Shown: positions 33,071 to 42,185, counted from the first letter of the stretch. The stretch: DNA of 64,000 bases from Nocardia cyriacigeorgica (GCF_010868145.1 NZ_JAAGUY010000007.1:135377-199376), one strand, 5' to 3'. Numbers and translations: made by a program. The notes: generated by a model from the sequence alone, not told the origin.

Positions 33071-34004
33071 CCGCGACGCTCTCCGGACGCACCGTGTTCA
33101 TCGGCGGCCGATCGGTCAGGCACACCTCGGTGCTGTGCGCGGTGAAGGCGTCGCCGATCAGCGGGAACTGCGTCAGGGCCGCTCCGGAATCGCGGACGCC
33201 GCTGCGTCCGAGCACGGTGCCGAGGATCTGGCGGCTCATCACACCCAGGTCGGCCAGCGGGCGGTTGCGGTGGGTGCGCACGCCCAGGTTGACCTGGCCG
33301 ATCGCGTCAAGGCCGAGCCGGTCGTAGGTGTCGAGCAGCAGGCCGATCTCCACACCGTAGCCGGGGGCGAACGGGACCGAGGTCAGCAGTTCTCTGGTGC
33401 CCGCGTATTCGCCGCCGAGCGGTTGCAGAACCTCGGACAGGTCCGGGCGCAGCGCCGCCAGTAGCGGGCGGGCGACCAGCTCGGTGACGCGGCCGCCGCC
33501 GTGCGCGTCAACCGCACCGCCCTGCCGCAGCGGCCTGCGGTAGTAGGCCTTGACCAGGTGCAGATCGTCGACGGTCAGCAGCGGCCCGAGCAGTTTCGGC
33601 ACGAACGCCGGATCGGGGTCGATCAGATCGGAATCGACGAAGGCCACCAGGTCGCCGCTGGTCACTGCCAGCGAACGCCACAGCACCTCGCCCTTGCCCG
33701 GCACCGGGTCGAGCTCGGGGACGGCCTGCTCCCGGCTAACCACGCGGGCACCGGCGGCACGGGCACGTTCGGCGGTGGCGTCGGTGGACCCCGAATCGAG
33801 CACGACCAGTTCGTCGACCAGGCTGCCGAGCAGCGGCCGGATACTGGCCACCACGTCGGCGACGGTGTGTTCCTCGTTCAGCGCGGGCAGCACCACCGAG
33901 ACGGTGCGGCCTGCCTTGGCGGCGATCAGTTCGTCCACCGGCCAGGCCGGGGTGTCCCAGGTATTGGTCATCGCCCAGCCGGGCTCACGGTGTTGGATGC
34001 TCAT
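33066..34004 (-). CDS. gpgS: Glucosyl-3-phosphoglycerate synthase
   Basis: 312 residues, close to the 320 or so usual. GT81/GT-A fold: VVLPALNEE (38-45), metal site DSD (124-126) in FVDSDLIDP, and GGEYAGT further on. It makes glucosyl-3-phosphoglycerate from UDP- or GDP-glucose, the first step of methylglucose lipopolysaccharide synthesis. Start: the ATG at 34004 overlaps the folP2 stop (ATGA). In M. tuberculosis folP2-gpgS is followed by Rv1209; here that neighbour is 14 kb away. Confidence 0.93.
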   Translation of the reverse strand: MSIQHREPGWAMTNTWDTPAWPVDELIAAKAGRTVSVVLPALNEEHTVADVVASIRPLLGSLVDELVVLDSGSTDATAERARAAGARVVSREQAVPELDPVPGKGEVLWRSLAVTSGDLVAFVDSDLIDPDPAFVPKLLGPLLTVDDLHLVKAYYRRPLRQGGAVDAHGGGRVTELVARPLLAALRPDLSEVLQPLGGEYAGTRELLTSVPFAPGYGVEIGLLLDTYDRLGLDAIGQVNLGVRTHRNRPLADLGVMSRQILGTVLGRSGVRDSGAALTQFPLIGDAFTAHSTEVCLTDRPPMNTVRPESVAA

Positions 34005-34882
34005 ACCAGTCCTCGCAGGGTTCGTGCGGGGGGCCGGATACCCTGTATCGCGGCGATCATGTCCACCACTCGCCGGGTCGCGGCGACTTCGTGGACGCGG
34101 AAGACGCGAGCGCCCGCCGCCGCCGACCATGCCGTTGCTGCCAATGTGCCCTCCAGCCGCTCGGTGAGACCGACACCCAACGTCTCTCCGATGAAATCCT
34201 TATTGCTGAGCGCCATCAAGACCGGCCATCCGGTTTTTACGAGAACGTCGACTCCGCGCAACAGTTCGAGCCCGTGGTAGGTGTTCTTGCCGAAATCATG
34301 GGTCGGGTCGATGAGGATCGAGTCGCGCCGCACCCCTGCGTCCAGCGCCGCTTCCGCCGCCCGCACCACCGTATCGGTGACCTCGGTGACCACATCGGTA
34401 TAGCGGACCCGATGCGGGCGGGTGCGTGGAATCGCGCCACCGGTGTGACTGCACACGATGCCCGCGCCGAGTTCGGCGGCGACGGCGACGAGGTCCGGGT
34501 CGGCCCCGGCCCAGGTGTCGTTGATCAAGTCCGAGCCCTCGCCGACGGCCGTCCGCGCCACCTCGGCGCGCCAGGTATCGACACTGATCAGCAGATCCGG
34601 GTACGCCGCGCGGATGGCGGCCACGAACGGGACGACCCGGCGGGTCTCCTCGACGGCATCGACCACCTCACCGGGTCCGGCCTTCACTCCGCCGATATCG
34701 ACCAGGTCGGCGCCCTCATCGACCGCGCGGGCGACGGCGTCCATGGCAGCGGCATCGCTGAAGGTGGCGCCTCGGTCGTAGAACGAATCCGGGGTGCGGT
34801 TCACAATCGCCATGACCAGCGCCCGATCCGTCGCCACCGGGCGTCCGCACAGGGTCGGCGACGGCGCGTCGGGGCGGAACAT
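34001..34882 (-). CDS. folP2: Dihydropteroate synthase-like protein FolP2
   Basis: 293 residues with the TIM-barrel layout of DHPS, but pterin-site motifs are altered: MAIVNRTPDSFYDRG for the usual NVTPDSFSD, SVDTWRAEVA, and INDTWAG for INDVSG. This is the FolP2 branch, which in mycobacteria lacks DHPS activity and influences other functions. Start ATG 34882 from a TACAGT box 7 bases upstream. Coupled to gpgS. The gene downstream in the M. tuberculosis order (fadD6) is separated from it here by the ESX-like operon. Confidence 0.9.
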   Translation of the reverse strand: MFRPDAPSPTLCGRPVATDRALVMAIVNRTPDSFYDRGATFSDAAAMDAVARAVDEGADLVDIGGVKAGPGEVVDAVEETRRVVPFVAAIRAAYPDLLISVDTWRAEVARTAVGEGSDLINDTWAGADPDLVAVAAELGAGIVCSHTGGAIPRTRPHRVRYTDVVTEVTDTVVRAAEAALDAGVRRDSILIDPTHDFGKNTYHGLELLRGVDVLVKTGWPVLMALSNKDFIGETLGVGLTERLEGTLAATAWSAAAGARVFRVHEVAATRRVVDMIAAIQGIRPPARTLRGLV

Positions 34883-34889
34883 GGCTCCG

Positions 34890-34895
34890 ACTGTA
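34890..34895 (-). promoter_or_regulatory. folP2 -10 box (leaderless)
   Basis: TACAGT on the minus strand, 7 bases before the folP2 ATG. Confidence 0.5.
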
Positions 34896-34917
34896 CCGAC
34901 TCGTGTATCGGCCGCTC

Positions 34918-35325
34918 TCAGCTGTGGACGCCGGAGTCCGTCCCAGCCGCTCGTGCTCGCGCGGACAGCACAAGCGCCACCGCCTCCAGCCATCGAGCGA
35001 ACAGTTCGTCGCGAGCGACATCGATGCCGGATTCCGCGCAAGCCGCCGACATCCACCCGCGCACGAGCTCGGTCCGTTCCACGCCGATCAGCGGTTCGGG
35101 TAGTTCCAGCGCGGCATTCACTCCGAGCGAACGCACGCAATCTGCCAGGAACTCCAGTGAGTAGGCGTCCGTTGTGAGATCTTCGGCGGCCAATGCCGCG
35201 GCGACCACTCCGTCCCCGAAGAGTGCCACTCGGGCAGGCCCCGGTTTCGACATCCCCGTGGCAATCGCGGCGGCGATGTCGACTCGGCGTAATGCGCTAT
35301 CGCGCTGAATGATCGGGTCGGTCAT
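34918..35325 (-). CDS. Candidate immunity protein for the papain-fold effector
   Basis: 135 residues, mostly helical, with no signal peptide or membrane segment; it begins MTDPIIQRDSALRRVD. The ATG at 35325 overlaps the stop of the effector gene as ATGA. Small, soluble, coupled and last in the operon: this is the usual place of an immunity protein. I recognise no family, and the role is inferred from position alone. It lies next to the folP2 promoter, 23 bp away. Confidence 0.6.
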   Translation of the reverse strand: MTDPIIQRDSALRRVDIAAAIATGMSKPGPARVALFGDGVVAAALAAEDLTTDAYSLEFLADCVRSLGVNAALELPEPLIGVERTELVRGWMSAACAESGIDVARDELFARWLEAVALVLSARARAAGTDSGVHS

Positions 35326-36899
35326 TGTGGCAGCGCCACCGAAGTGGGGTCGTCATGGCCGCGATTCGGCGCCGCGCCCGTTACCCGGCCCATCTCTCCA
35401 TCGATGAATTGTTGCTTGGTCACCCATCGGGTGTAACCCCACGGGTTGTAGACCTCCAGCTTGTCGTCTCGCGCGGCCAGAATGATCACTTCGTGGGCTC
35501 CCGGGTCGTCTTTATCGCTCTTGACGACCGTGATGGGAACCGGTTTGCCCTCGTTCACTGCGGATTCGATCGCAGGTAGATACTCGCGCCGTTCCGCAGG
35601 TGTATCGACGCCCTGATTGTTGTGATACCCGCTTCCGGCAGCCGGACCGAGCTGATTCGTGAACAGCTCCGAGCCGTTTTTTCCACCGGGATGCTTGGCG
35701 TCGGTGGCGTCATAGATCGTCGTCAGCCGGTTGCGGAGTGCACCCTGACTGTCATCACCTGGCGTGGCGCCCCCGACTGCTCCAGGGCCCTCACCAGTGG
35801 TCAAGCCCAGCATGAACACCGGATCGTTGGCCGCCCGCGCGACCAGAGTAGATGCGGAGACACAATTGTTCTTGTTCTGCTGATAGATACGTTCGAACCC
35901 GAACCCTTTGCCATCGTAGGTCCGCGTGAAGTACCGCGTTCGGTAGGTCAGTTCGCGTTCATGCCCCCGACCTGTCCCTGTGTTCCGCGAGTTGATGTGG
36001 GGATCCAAGTGGTCGTACATCCACTTCAGATCCTTGCCGTGCGGATGAATCAGCCGGCCGAACGCCTGGACGTCGGCAAAAGAGTGTCCGGCTGCCAACG
36101 CGTTCCACAGATATGCGGCCTCCTGCGGGGTATGCGCATCAGCGAGCATCTTGTCGAATGCCGCACGATCGGACGCCGATAGCTTGTTGAGCAGTTGCGA
36201 CCCGCGCTCCAGCGCGATCGGGGTGAGCAAATCACCGAGTGGATCGGCGGTGAACCCAAAGTCCCCCGTATAGGCGAGCACAACCGAGGACGCGGGACTG
36301 ATACCGGGGGCTTTGACCCGGCCGGCCCGCGCCAGCGCGGCGCATTCCTTCAGGGCACTCGCTGCGTCCTCAGCCGCGCCATCGCGAATCTGGGCCGCCT
36401 TGAGTCGCTGATGGCAGCCGTCGGCCGCCATCTGCAATGCTCGGACCTCGGCATCGGCCCCGTTCTCCCGTATGGCCTTCGCCGCCTGGCGCAACAGCGC
36501 AACACCACGCGTATCGGTCCGCTGTACCAACGTCAACTTCTCACTGAAATCGGTCAGCGCGGCACCCGCACCTCCGAAAGCGATTTTCGCGGCCTCTGAT
36601 TGCGCGGAGAGCGCCCGGACGACCTGAGCCGCGGTCTCCGCGGCATCGCCCCGCCACACTGACGGCAACGAACGCGTCGCGACGCGCGACAGATCGAAAG
36701 CGGACTCATCACACAGTTTCCCGGACTTCACATATCCGTCCGCCCGCTTCGAGATCTTCGTCGGAGAGCCGTCGGGCGCCGGCGGCCGCAAAGCCACCGC
36801 GATTGCCTCCGGGAGCTTTGCCCGCAGCAAACCCCGATAGCCGGGGCTGAGCATATCGATCGCTGCCAACGCCTCCTGCAATGCGGATGTTGTGCTCAT
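35322..36899 (-). CDS. Large ESX-type effector with C-terminal papain-like fold
   Basis: 525 residues. The N-terminal 220 or so are helical (ALQEALAAID, AAETAAQVVRALSAQSEAAKI), as in LXG/WXG-type secreted effectors. The C-terminal part (about 320-510) has a Cys-His-Asn set in papain order: Cys346 in NKNNCVSAS, His469 in GAHEVIIL, Asn485 in YNPWGYTRWV. No signal peptide, so export would be by the ESX route with the upstream gene product. Gene is 14 bp after the helper gene and overlaps the candidate immunity gene. Possible roles: interbacterial toxin, deamidase or peptidase. Base composition is less GC-saturated than neighbours. Confidence 0.7.
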   Translation of the reverse strand: MSTTSALQEALAAIDMLSPGYRGLLRAKLPEAIAVALRPPAPDGSPTKISKRADGYVKSGKLCDESAFDLSRVATRSLPSVWRGDAAETAAQVVRALSAQSEAAKIAFGGAGAALTDFSEKLTLVQRTDTRGVALLRQAAKAIRENGADAEVRALQMAADGCHQRLKAAQIRDGAAEDAASALKECAALARAGRVKAPGISPASSVVLAYTGDFGFTADPLGDLLTPIALERGSQLLNKLSASDRAAFDKMLADAHTPQEAAYLWNALAAGHSFADVQAFGRLIHPHGKDLKWMYDHLDPHINSRNTGTGRGHERELTYRTRYFTRTYDGKGFGFERIYQQNKNNCVSASTLVARAANDPVFMLGLTTGEGPGAVGGATPGDDSQGALRNRLTTIYDATDAKHPGGKNGSELFTNQLGPAAGSGYHNNQGVDTPAERREYLPAIESAVNEGKPVPITVVKSDKDDPGAHEVIILAARDDKLEVYNPWGYTRWVTKQQFIDGEMGRVTGAAPNRGHDDPTSVALPQ

Positions 36900-36913
36900 A
36901 CCTCACCCTCCCG

Positions 36914-37573
36914 TTACGGCAACGCTGCCCGGCTGCCGGGCGGTTCCAGCGGCCGGCTAGGGCCTGGCTGCCTCGGTTCCTGCCGGTCCGACCCGCGCAG
37001 CGCTCCGGGCGGCGTATGAGGTGCATCGGGCGCAGCCCGACGTGTTTCGCGTGCACCGTCCCGGTCCGTGTCGCGCTGCTTGCTCTCCGAATCCGGTAGC
37101 AGTTTCGCCACTTGCGCGACCGCCGCAGTCGTCACACCCGTCTCGCGAGTCCAGGCCCGATGGAACGCCGACCACGCGGATTCGACCGCTTGGTCACCAA
37201 AGATGCCCGTCGAGCCGAATGGCAAGGTCACGGCGGCCCACATGGCGTCGGGGAGCGCGCCGGCAAGAGTACGGCCCACATCCTCTAGGTTGTCCCGTAC
37301 GTTGCCAACCGCAACCGTAGGCGCTATCAGCCCGTCGTCGCCGACCCATAGCCCGCTGGTACTACCGTTGGCACTCCCGGGTTCGAGCCGGAAGCCCGGC
37401 ACCAGCGGACCGAACCGGTTGGAGGACCCGCCGGGCTGCCCGGAGCCCTTGTCGCCGCCATCCACACCGGGTCCGCCGCCATCCACACCGGGGGAAGAAT
37501 TACCCCCCGCCTCGCGTGCGCTCGAGTGCCCCGGCCCGTCGCCGTATTTCGACCTGCCGGTCCCAGTCGCCAT
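36914..37573 (-). CDS. EspC/WXG-like ESX helper protein with Gly-rich N-terminus
   Basis: 219 residues from the ATG at 37573, behind ggaggactg. Residues 1-55 are Gly/Ser/Asp-rich and unstructured. A helical hairpin follows (about 92-170), with W134-x2-F137 and W141 and the closing QRDTD (166-170). EspC-type partners carry YxxxD/E at this point; here the Tyr is Gln. The C-terminus is Pro/Arg-rich. It is the first gene of a three-gene operon inserted between fadD6 and folP2, and likely pairs with the effector for ESX export, which is inference. ESX core genes are not in the window. Confidence 0.6.
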   Translation of the reverse strand: MATGTGRSKYGDGPGHSSAREAGGNSSPGVDGGGPGVDGGDKGSGQPGGSSNRFGPLVPGFRLEPGSANGSTSGLWVGDDGLIAPTVAVGNVRDNLEDVGRTLAGALPDAMWAAVTLPFGSTGIFGDQAVESAWSAFHRAWTRETGVTTAAVAQVAKLLPDSESKQRDTDRDGARETRRAAPDAPHTPPGALRGSDRQEPRQPGPSRPLEPPGSRAALP

Positions 37574-37719
37574 CAGTCCTCCGCTCCGACAGCCGAATTC
37601 GCCGGGTTTATCGAATCCCGTTGTCACGCACAGGGTCAAGCCGTTTCTTAGCACCACGACTGGGAACAGTCGCGTCAGAAGCCGCGACTCCCCCGCTGCC
37701 AAGGACCGACCGATCGAGG

Positions 37720-39489
37720 TCAGCCTCGCGGGGATCTACCGGCCGCGACCTCCGTGGCGTAATCGTCGTATGCGTGGAGGTAGCCCGCAGAGCGACCGGC
37801 CAGCACGTACAGCGCGGTGTCGTCGTCGGGTGCGTAGGCCTGGGTACGCAGTTCGACCTTGCGGCTCTTGAACGTCGAGGTGGTCTCGAGTTCGTCGACC
37901 ACCCGGATGAACAGCGGCACCGCATAGCCCGGTAGCTGCCGGTAGACCAGCCGCGCCAGGGCCTGGCCGTCGAATTCGGCGCCGGGGCGCAATGTCACCG
38001 CCGCCATCCCGGCCTTGCCGTCGGTCCCCGGGATGTCCACACCGAACACCACCGCCTGCGAGATCGCCTCCGACGCCGACAGCGCCGCCTCGACCTCGGT
38101 GGTGGCCACGTTCTCGCCCTTCCAGCGGAAGGTGTCGCCGAGCCGGTCGACGAAGGCGATATGGTTCCAGCCCTGGTCGCGCACCAGATCGCCGGTGTCG
38201 AACCAGACATCGCCCGGCCGGAAACCGTCGCGCACGAGTTTGGCCTCGGAGGCGGCCTTGTCGGTGTAACCGTCGAACGGTGCACGCCCGGTGACCTTCG
38301 CCAGCAGCAGACCGACGCCGCCCGAACCCACCCGGCGCAACCGGCCGTCCGGGCCACGCTTGGCTTTACCGGTGTCGTCGTCGTATTCGACGATGGCATA
38401 GGGCAGCGGCCCGAAGCCGGCCGTGCGGTCGACACCGAACGCATTGACGAAGGCGATATTGGCTTCGCTGGCGCCGTAGAACTCCACGATCCTGCCGATA
38501 CCGAACCGGCGCTTGAACTCGTCCCACAGTTCCGGCCGCAGACCGTTACCGACGGCCAGCCGGACCCGATGCTGCCGGTCGACCGGCTTGGCCGGCTGAT
38601 TGAGCAGATACCGGCACAGTTCCCCGATGTAGATGAACGCGGTCGCCCGTTCCCGGATCACCTCGTCCCAGAACCGGGACGCCGAGAACTGCCGCCCCAG
38701 CGCGAACGTCGCGCCGGCGGCCAGCACCGACGACAGCGCGACGGTGAGTGCGTTGTTGTGATACAGCGGCAGACAGCAGTACATGGTGTCGTTGCCGTGC
38801 AACCGGATACCGAGCCCGCCGAGTCCGGACATGCTCTTGGTCCAGCGCAGGTGCGTCATGACGCTGGCCTTTGGCAGTCCGGTGGTGCCGGAGGTGAAGA
38901 TCAGGAACGCCCGCTCGCGCGCGGTCACCTTGGCGCACACCGGCGGATCAGCCGGATCGCCGTGCTCGGCCTCGGCCTGCAGATCCTTGGCATACAACAC
39001 GTGCTCCGGCGCCTCGGCCAGCGAATCCAGCGCCTCCTTGCACTCCTCGCCGACCACGTTCACCACACTGCCGAGCAGCCCGAAACTGTGCGCGAGCACC
39101 TGGTCGCGCTGATGGTGGTTGAGCAGACCGACGGTGGCGCCGAGCTTCACGGTGGCCAGCACTGTGAACAAGGTTTCCGGCCGGTTGGTCATCAACACGC
39201 CGACCACGTGACCGCGACGGACGCCGTGCGCGGCGAGCACGCTCGCGTAGCGGTTGACCAGGGAATTGACCTCACCGTAGCGGTATTCGGTGCCCTCGAA
39301 CCGCAGGAACGGCCGCTGCGGATGTTTGTGCGCCGCACGTTGGAAGAACAGTCCCACCGAGGCCTTGTCGCCGGGACGCACCAGCATGCCGCGCACATTG
39401 CGCACCATGCCCGGTGCGTCCACCGCCATACCGGGAAGGCTCTTGACCAGGTCGAAAACGCTGACCGTCGCGTGGGCGTCGTTACTCAC
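37720..39489 (-). CDS. fadD6: Acyl-CoA synthetase FadD6 (FATP type)
   Basis: 589 residues. FLIFTSGTTGLPKASVMTH is the ATP-binding motif; VEFYGASEANIAF, WFDTGDLV and DRLGDTFRWKGENVATTEVE match the fatty-acid-transport-protein/very-long-chain branch (FadD6). It activates fatty acids with CoA and may couple activation to uptake. I start at the GTG at 39489, 4 bp after the stop of the LOG gene, with gaggagcg overlapping that gene's last codons. Rv1206 is the syntenic homologue. Confidence 0.93.
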   Translation of the reverse strand: MSNDAHATVSVFDLVKSLPGMAVDAPGMVRNVRGMLVRPGDKASVGLFFQRAAHKHPQRPFLRFEGTEYRYGEVNSLVNRYASVLAAHGVRRGHVVGVLMTNRPETLFTVLATVKLGATVGLLNHHQRDQVLAHSFGLLGSVVNVVGEECKEALDSLAEAPEHVLYAKDLQAEAEHGDPADPPVCAKVTARERAFLIFTSGTTGLPKASVMTHLRWTKSMSGLGGLGIRLHGNDTMYCCLPLYHNNALTVALSSVLAAGATFALGRQFSASRFWDEVIRERATAFIYIGELCRYLLNQPAKPVDRQHRVRLAVGNGLRPELWDEFKRRFGIGRIVEFYGASEANIAFVNAFGVDRTAGFGPLPYAIVEYDDDTGKAKRGPDGRLRRVGSGGVGLLLAKVTGRAPFDGYTDKAASEAKLVRDGFRPGDVWFDTGDLVRDQGWNHIAFVDRLGDTFRWKGENVATTEVEAALSASEAISQAVVFGVDIPGTDGKAGMAAVTLRPGAEFDGQALARLVYRQLPGYAVPLFIRVVDELETTSTFKSRKVELRTQAYAPDDDTALYVLAGRSAGYLHAYDDYATEVAAGRSPRG

Positions 39490-39493
39490 GTGC

Positions 39494-40114
39494 TCAGCGC
39501 TCCTCGATCGATTTCTGCTGTGCCGCAGCATGTTCGACCGGCGCCGCGGTCTCCGGTGAACGACCGGCGAGCGCCGCGAAAGCCGATGGAATATCGGCGA
39601 CCACCGTGACACGGTCCAGCGCGGTCTGCGGCACGAAACCGCGTGTGTGTAGCTCGTCCACCCAGGCGAACAGCCCGCCGTAGTGCCCGTCCGGGTCCAG
39701 GACGACAACCGGTTTGTCGTGCACACCCAGATACGCACCGGTCCACGCCTCGAAGAACTCCTCGAGCGTGCCGATGCCGCCCGGCAGCGTGAGGAACGCG
39801 TCGGCGCGGTCCTCCATCACCTGTTTACGTTCCCGCATGGTGTCGGTGACGACGAGTTCGTCGGCGTCGACGTCGGCCACTTCGCGGTGCACCAGGTGTT
39901 TGGGGATGACACCGATGGTGTTCGCCCCACCGGCGCGCGCCGCGGTCGCCACCGCACCCATCATCGAAACGTGACCGCCGCCGGACACCAATTGCCAGCC
40001 GCGCCGGGCGATCTCGGTCCCCACCCGGGCCGCCAAAGCCAGCTGTGCCTGATCGAGAATGCTGGCCGAACAGTAGACGCAGACTGCGAATGCAGGCTTG
40101 GCCTCGCTCACCAT
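39494..40114 (-). CDS. LOG-family nucleoside-5'-monophosphate phosphoribohydrolase (Rv1205 type)
   Basis: 206 residues. SGGGHVSMMG and PGGIGTLEEFFE are the hallmark lysine-decarboxylase-like/LOG motifs; these enzymes release cytokinin bases or ribose-5-phosphate from nucleotides. Start ATG 40114 behind ggaggacaa, overlapping the upstream LOG gene by 7 bases. Rv1205 makes aldehyde-producing cytokinins that matter when the proteasome fails. Confidence 0.9.
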   Translation of the reverse strand: MVSEAKPAFAVCVYCSASILDQAQLALAARVGTEIARRGWQLVSGGGHVSMMGAVATAARAGGANTIGVIPKHLVHREVADVDADELVVTDTMRERKQVMEDRADAFLTLPGGIGTLEEFFEAWTGAYLGVHDKPVVVLDPDGHYGGLFAWVDELHTRGFVPQTALDRVTVVADIPSAFAALAGRSPETAAPVEHAAAQQKSIEER

Positions 40115-40914
40115 TTGTCCTCCGTCCCCATGGTTTCCAGGTTCTCGCGTTCGGCGGTGGCCTGCTCCAGAATGCGCACCACGTCCTCGACGCTGTCGGT
40201 GACGTGCAGCAATTCCACATCACCAGGCGAGATCTTGCCCGACGCAAGCAGCGAATCGCGGATCCAGTCCACCAGACCACCCCAGAACCTGGTGCCGAAC
40301 AAGATGATCGGGAACCGGGTGATCTTGCGGGTCTGCACCAGGGTCAGCGCCTCGAACAGTTCGTCCATGGTGCCGAAACCGCCTGGTAGGCAGATGAAGG
40401 CCTGCGAGTACTTGACGAACATGGTCTTTCGGACGAAGAAGTACCGGAAATTGATGCCGAGATCGACCCATTCGTTGAGGCCCTGTTCGAACGGCAGCTC
40501 GATACCGAGCCCGATCGAATAGCCGCCCGCCTCGCAGGCACCGCGATTGGCGGCCTCCATGGCGCCCGGTCCGCCACCGGTGATCACCGCGAATCCGGCG
40601 TGCGCCAGCGCGGAGCCGATGGCGCGGGCGGCCTCGTACTCGGGATGGTCGACCGGCGTCCGGGCCGAACCGAACACCGTGACCGCGCGCGGCACCTCCG
40701 CCAGCGCGCCGAATCCCTCCACGAATTCGGCCTGGATCCGCAGCACTCGCCACGGGTCGGTATGCACCCAGTCGCTGTCACCGCGGCGATCCAGCAGATT
40801 CCGGTCAGCGGTGCCGGTGCCGGGTTTGCGATCCCGGCGGAACATGATCGGCCCGCGGAATCTGGCTGTCGACTTCGGCTTGCTGTTGACTGGCTCGGCG
40901 GCGTCGGTGGACAT
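40108..40914 (-). CDS. Second LOG-family (TIGR00730) protein
   Basis: 268 residues. An N-terminal basic extension of about 60 residues precedes the Rossmann core: VTVFGSARTP, ITGGGPGAMEAANRGA, LPGGFGTMDELFE. It is a longer and more divergent relative of the following gene, not a recent copy. TAGACT lies 8 bases before the ATG (complement of 40923-40928). With the next gene and fadD6 it forms a coupled operon. Confidence 0.88.
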   Translation of the reverse strand: MSTDAAEPVNSKPKSTARFRGPIMFRRDRKPGTGTADRNLLDRRGDSDWVHTDPWRVLRIQAEFVEGFGALAEVPRAVTVFGSARTPVDHPEYEAARAIGSALAHAGFAVITGGGPGAMEAANRGACEAGGYSIGLGIELPFEQGLNEWVDLGINFRYFFVRKTMFVKYSQAFICLPGGFGTMDELFEALTLVQTRKITRFPIILFGTRFWGGLVDWIRDSLLASGKISPGDVELLHVTDSVEDVVRILEQATAERENLETMGTEDKW

Positions 40915-40922
40915 GGACGCGG

Positions 40923-40928
40923 AGTCTA
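40923..40928 (-). promoter_or_regulatory. -10 box of the LOG-fadD6 operon (leaderless)
   Basis: TAGACT on the minus strand, 8 bases before the ATG at 40914. Confidence 0.4.
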
Positions 40929-40951
40929 TTGCGACACCGGCGGCGCCGCGT

Positions 40952-40986
40952 GTTCGCGGCCCCTTCGTGTCTCACGGGCCGCGAAC
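40952..40986 (-). terminator. 11-bp hairpin downstream of dapE
   Basis: GTTCGCGGCCC pairs with GGGCCGCGAAC around a 13-base loop; it is between the dapE stop and the LOG operon promoter. Confidence 0.6.
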
Positions 40987-41049
40987 TCGATGCTCGGTCT
41001 CGCTTCGCTCGAAAATGGGGCTTGACCAGCCGATGTTGCGCTTCCGTCA

Positions 41050-41075
41050 GCCGCCGGTGGCTCTCCAGCGGCGGC
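41050..41075 (-). terminator. Short hairpin directly after dapE
   Basis: 7-bp stem GCCGCCG/CGGCGGC, 12-base loop, 6 bases past the dapE stop; together with the hairpin at 40952 it may form a double terminator. Confidence 0.4.
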
Positions 41076-41081
41076 AGGCTT

Positions 41082-42179
41082 TCACGCCGCGCCCGTGAGA
41101 TAGCTCCGCAACATCCCGGTGACCTGCGTGATCTGAGCCAGCGGTACCCGCTCATCGCGTTTGTGCGCCAGATTCGGGTCGCCGGGCCCGAAGTTCACTG
41201 CTGGCACGCCGCGAGCGGCGAAACGGGAAACGTCGGTCCAGCCGTACTTGGCGCGCACCCCGGCCGCGCCGTGCGCGTGCACCGTGGTGATCAAGTCCTT
41301 GGCGGCGGGAGCGGTGAGGCCGGGCAGGGCGCCGGGGGCTGCGTCTGTGACCTGGAAGTCGAGGTCTAGACCGGCGAACACCTCGCGGACGTGGTCGGCG
41401 GCTTGGGCGACGCTACGGTCAGGGGCGAAGCGGAAGTTGACGTCGACCTCGGCGGCGTCGGGCACCACATTGCCCGCCACCCCACCGGCGACGCGGACCG
41501 CGGACAGCCCCTCCCGATAGACGCAACCGTCGATATCGACCTCACGTGCCCGATACTCCGACAGCCGCTGCAAGACCGGCGCCAACCGGTGAATGGCGTT
41601 GTCACCCAGCCAGGCTCGCGCCGAATGCGCCCTGGTCCCGGCAGTGCTGAGCCGCACCCGCAGCGTTCCTTGGCAGCCCGCCTCGATCCACCCGCCGGAT
41701 GGTTCGCCGAGAATCGCCAGATCGCCGTCCAGCCATTCCGGTCGTTCGCGTTCGATCCGAGCCAGGCCGTTGAATTCGGCGGCGATCTCCTCGCAGTCGT
41801 AGAAGATCAGGGTCAGATCGTGGGCGGGCTCGGCGATGGTGGCGGCCAGGTGCAGGAACACCGCGTCACCGGATTTCATATCGACGGTGCCGCAGCCGTA
41901 CATCACCGGCTCGCCGTTGTCGGTGTCCATCCGGCTGGGGACGTTATCGGCGATCGGCACGGTATCCAGATGCCCGGCCAGCACCACCCGGGTGGGCAGC
42001 CCGCGATCGGTGCGGGCCAGCACCACGTTGCCATCACGCACGATCTCGAACCCGGTGGTCTGCGCCCGCAGTGCGGACTCCACCGCATCGGTGACGGCCA
42101 GCTCGTCCCTGGACACGCTCGGGATGTCGACGAGGGCGGCGGTGAGGGCAATCGGGTCGGCGCGCAGATCGAGGGTCAC
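41082..42179 (-). CDS. dapE: Succinyl-diaminopimelate desuccinylase
   Basis: 365 residues; last desuccinylation step to LL-diaminopimelate for lysine and peptidoglycan. Metal ligands of the M20 family: His70 and Asp72 in AGHLDTVP, Asp100 in [10 protein letters not shown], catalytic Glu in DCEE (130-131). Start GTG 42179, with TACGCT 6 bases upstream. Divergent from dapD, which makes the succinylated precursor pool. Confidence 0.95.
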   Translation of the reverse strand: MTLDLRADPIALTAALVDIPSVSRDELAVTDAVESALRAQTTGFEIVRDGNVVLARTDRGLPTRVVLAGHLDTVPIADNVPSRMDTDNGEPVMYGCGTVDMKSGDAVFLHLAATIAEPAHDLTLIFYDCEEIAAEFNGLARIERERPEWLDGDLAILGEPSGGWIEAGCQGTLRVRLSTAGTRAHSARAWLGDNAIHRLAPVLQRLSEYRAREVDIDGCVYREGLSAVRVAGGVAGNVVPDAAEVDVNFRFAPDRSVAQAADHVREVFAGLDLDFQVTDAAPGALPGLTAPAAKDLITTVHAHGAAGVRAKYGWTDVSRFAARGVPAVNFGPGDPNLAHKRDERVPLAQITQVTGMLRSYLTGAA

Positions 42180-42185
42180 CGGCTC

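Noticed and set aside
38161..39609. Plus-strand frame of 482 codons
   Set aside because: Antisense to fadD6; composition typical of shadow frames.
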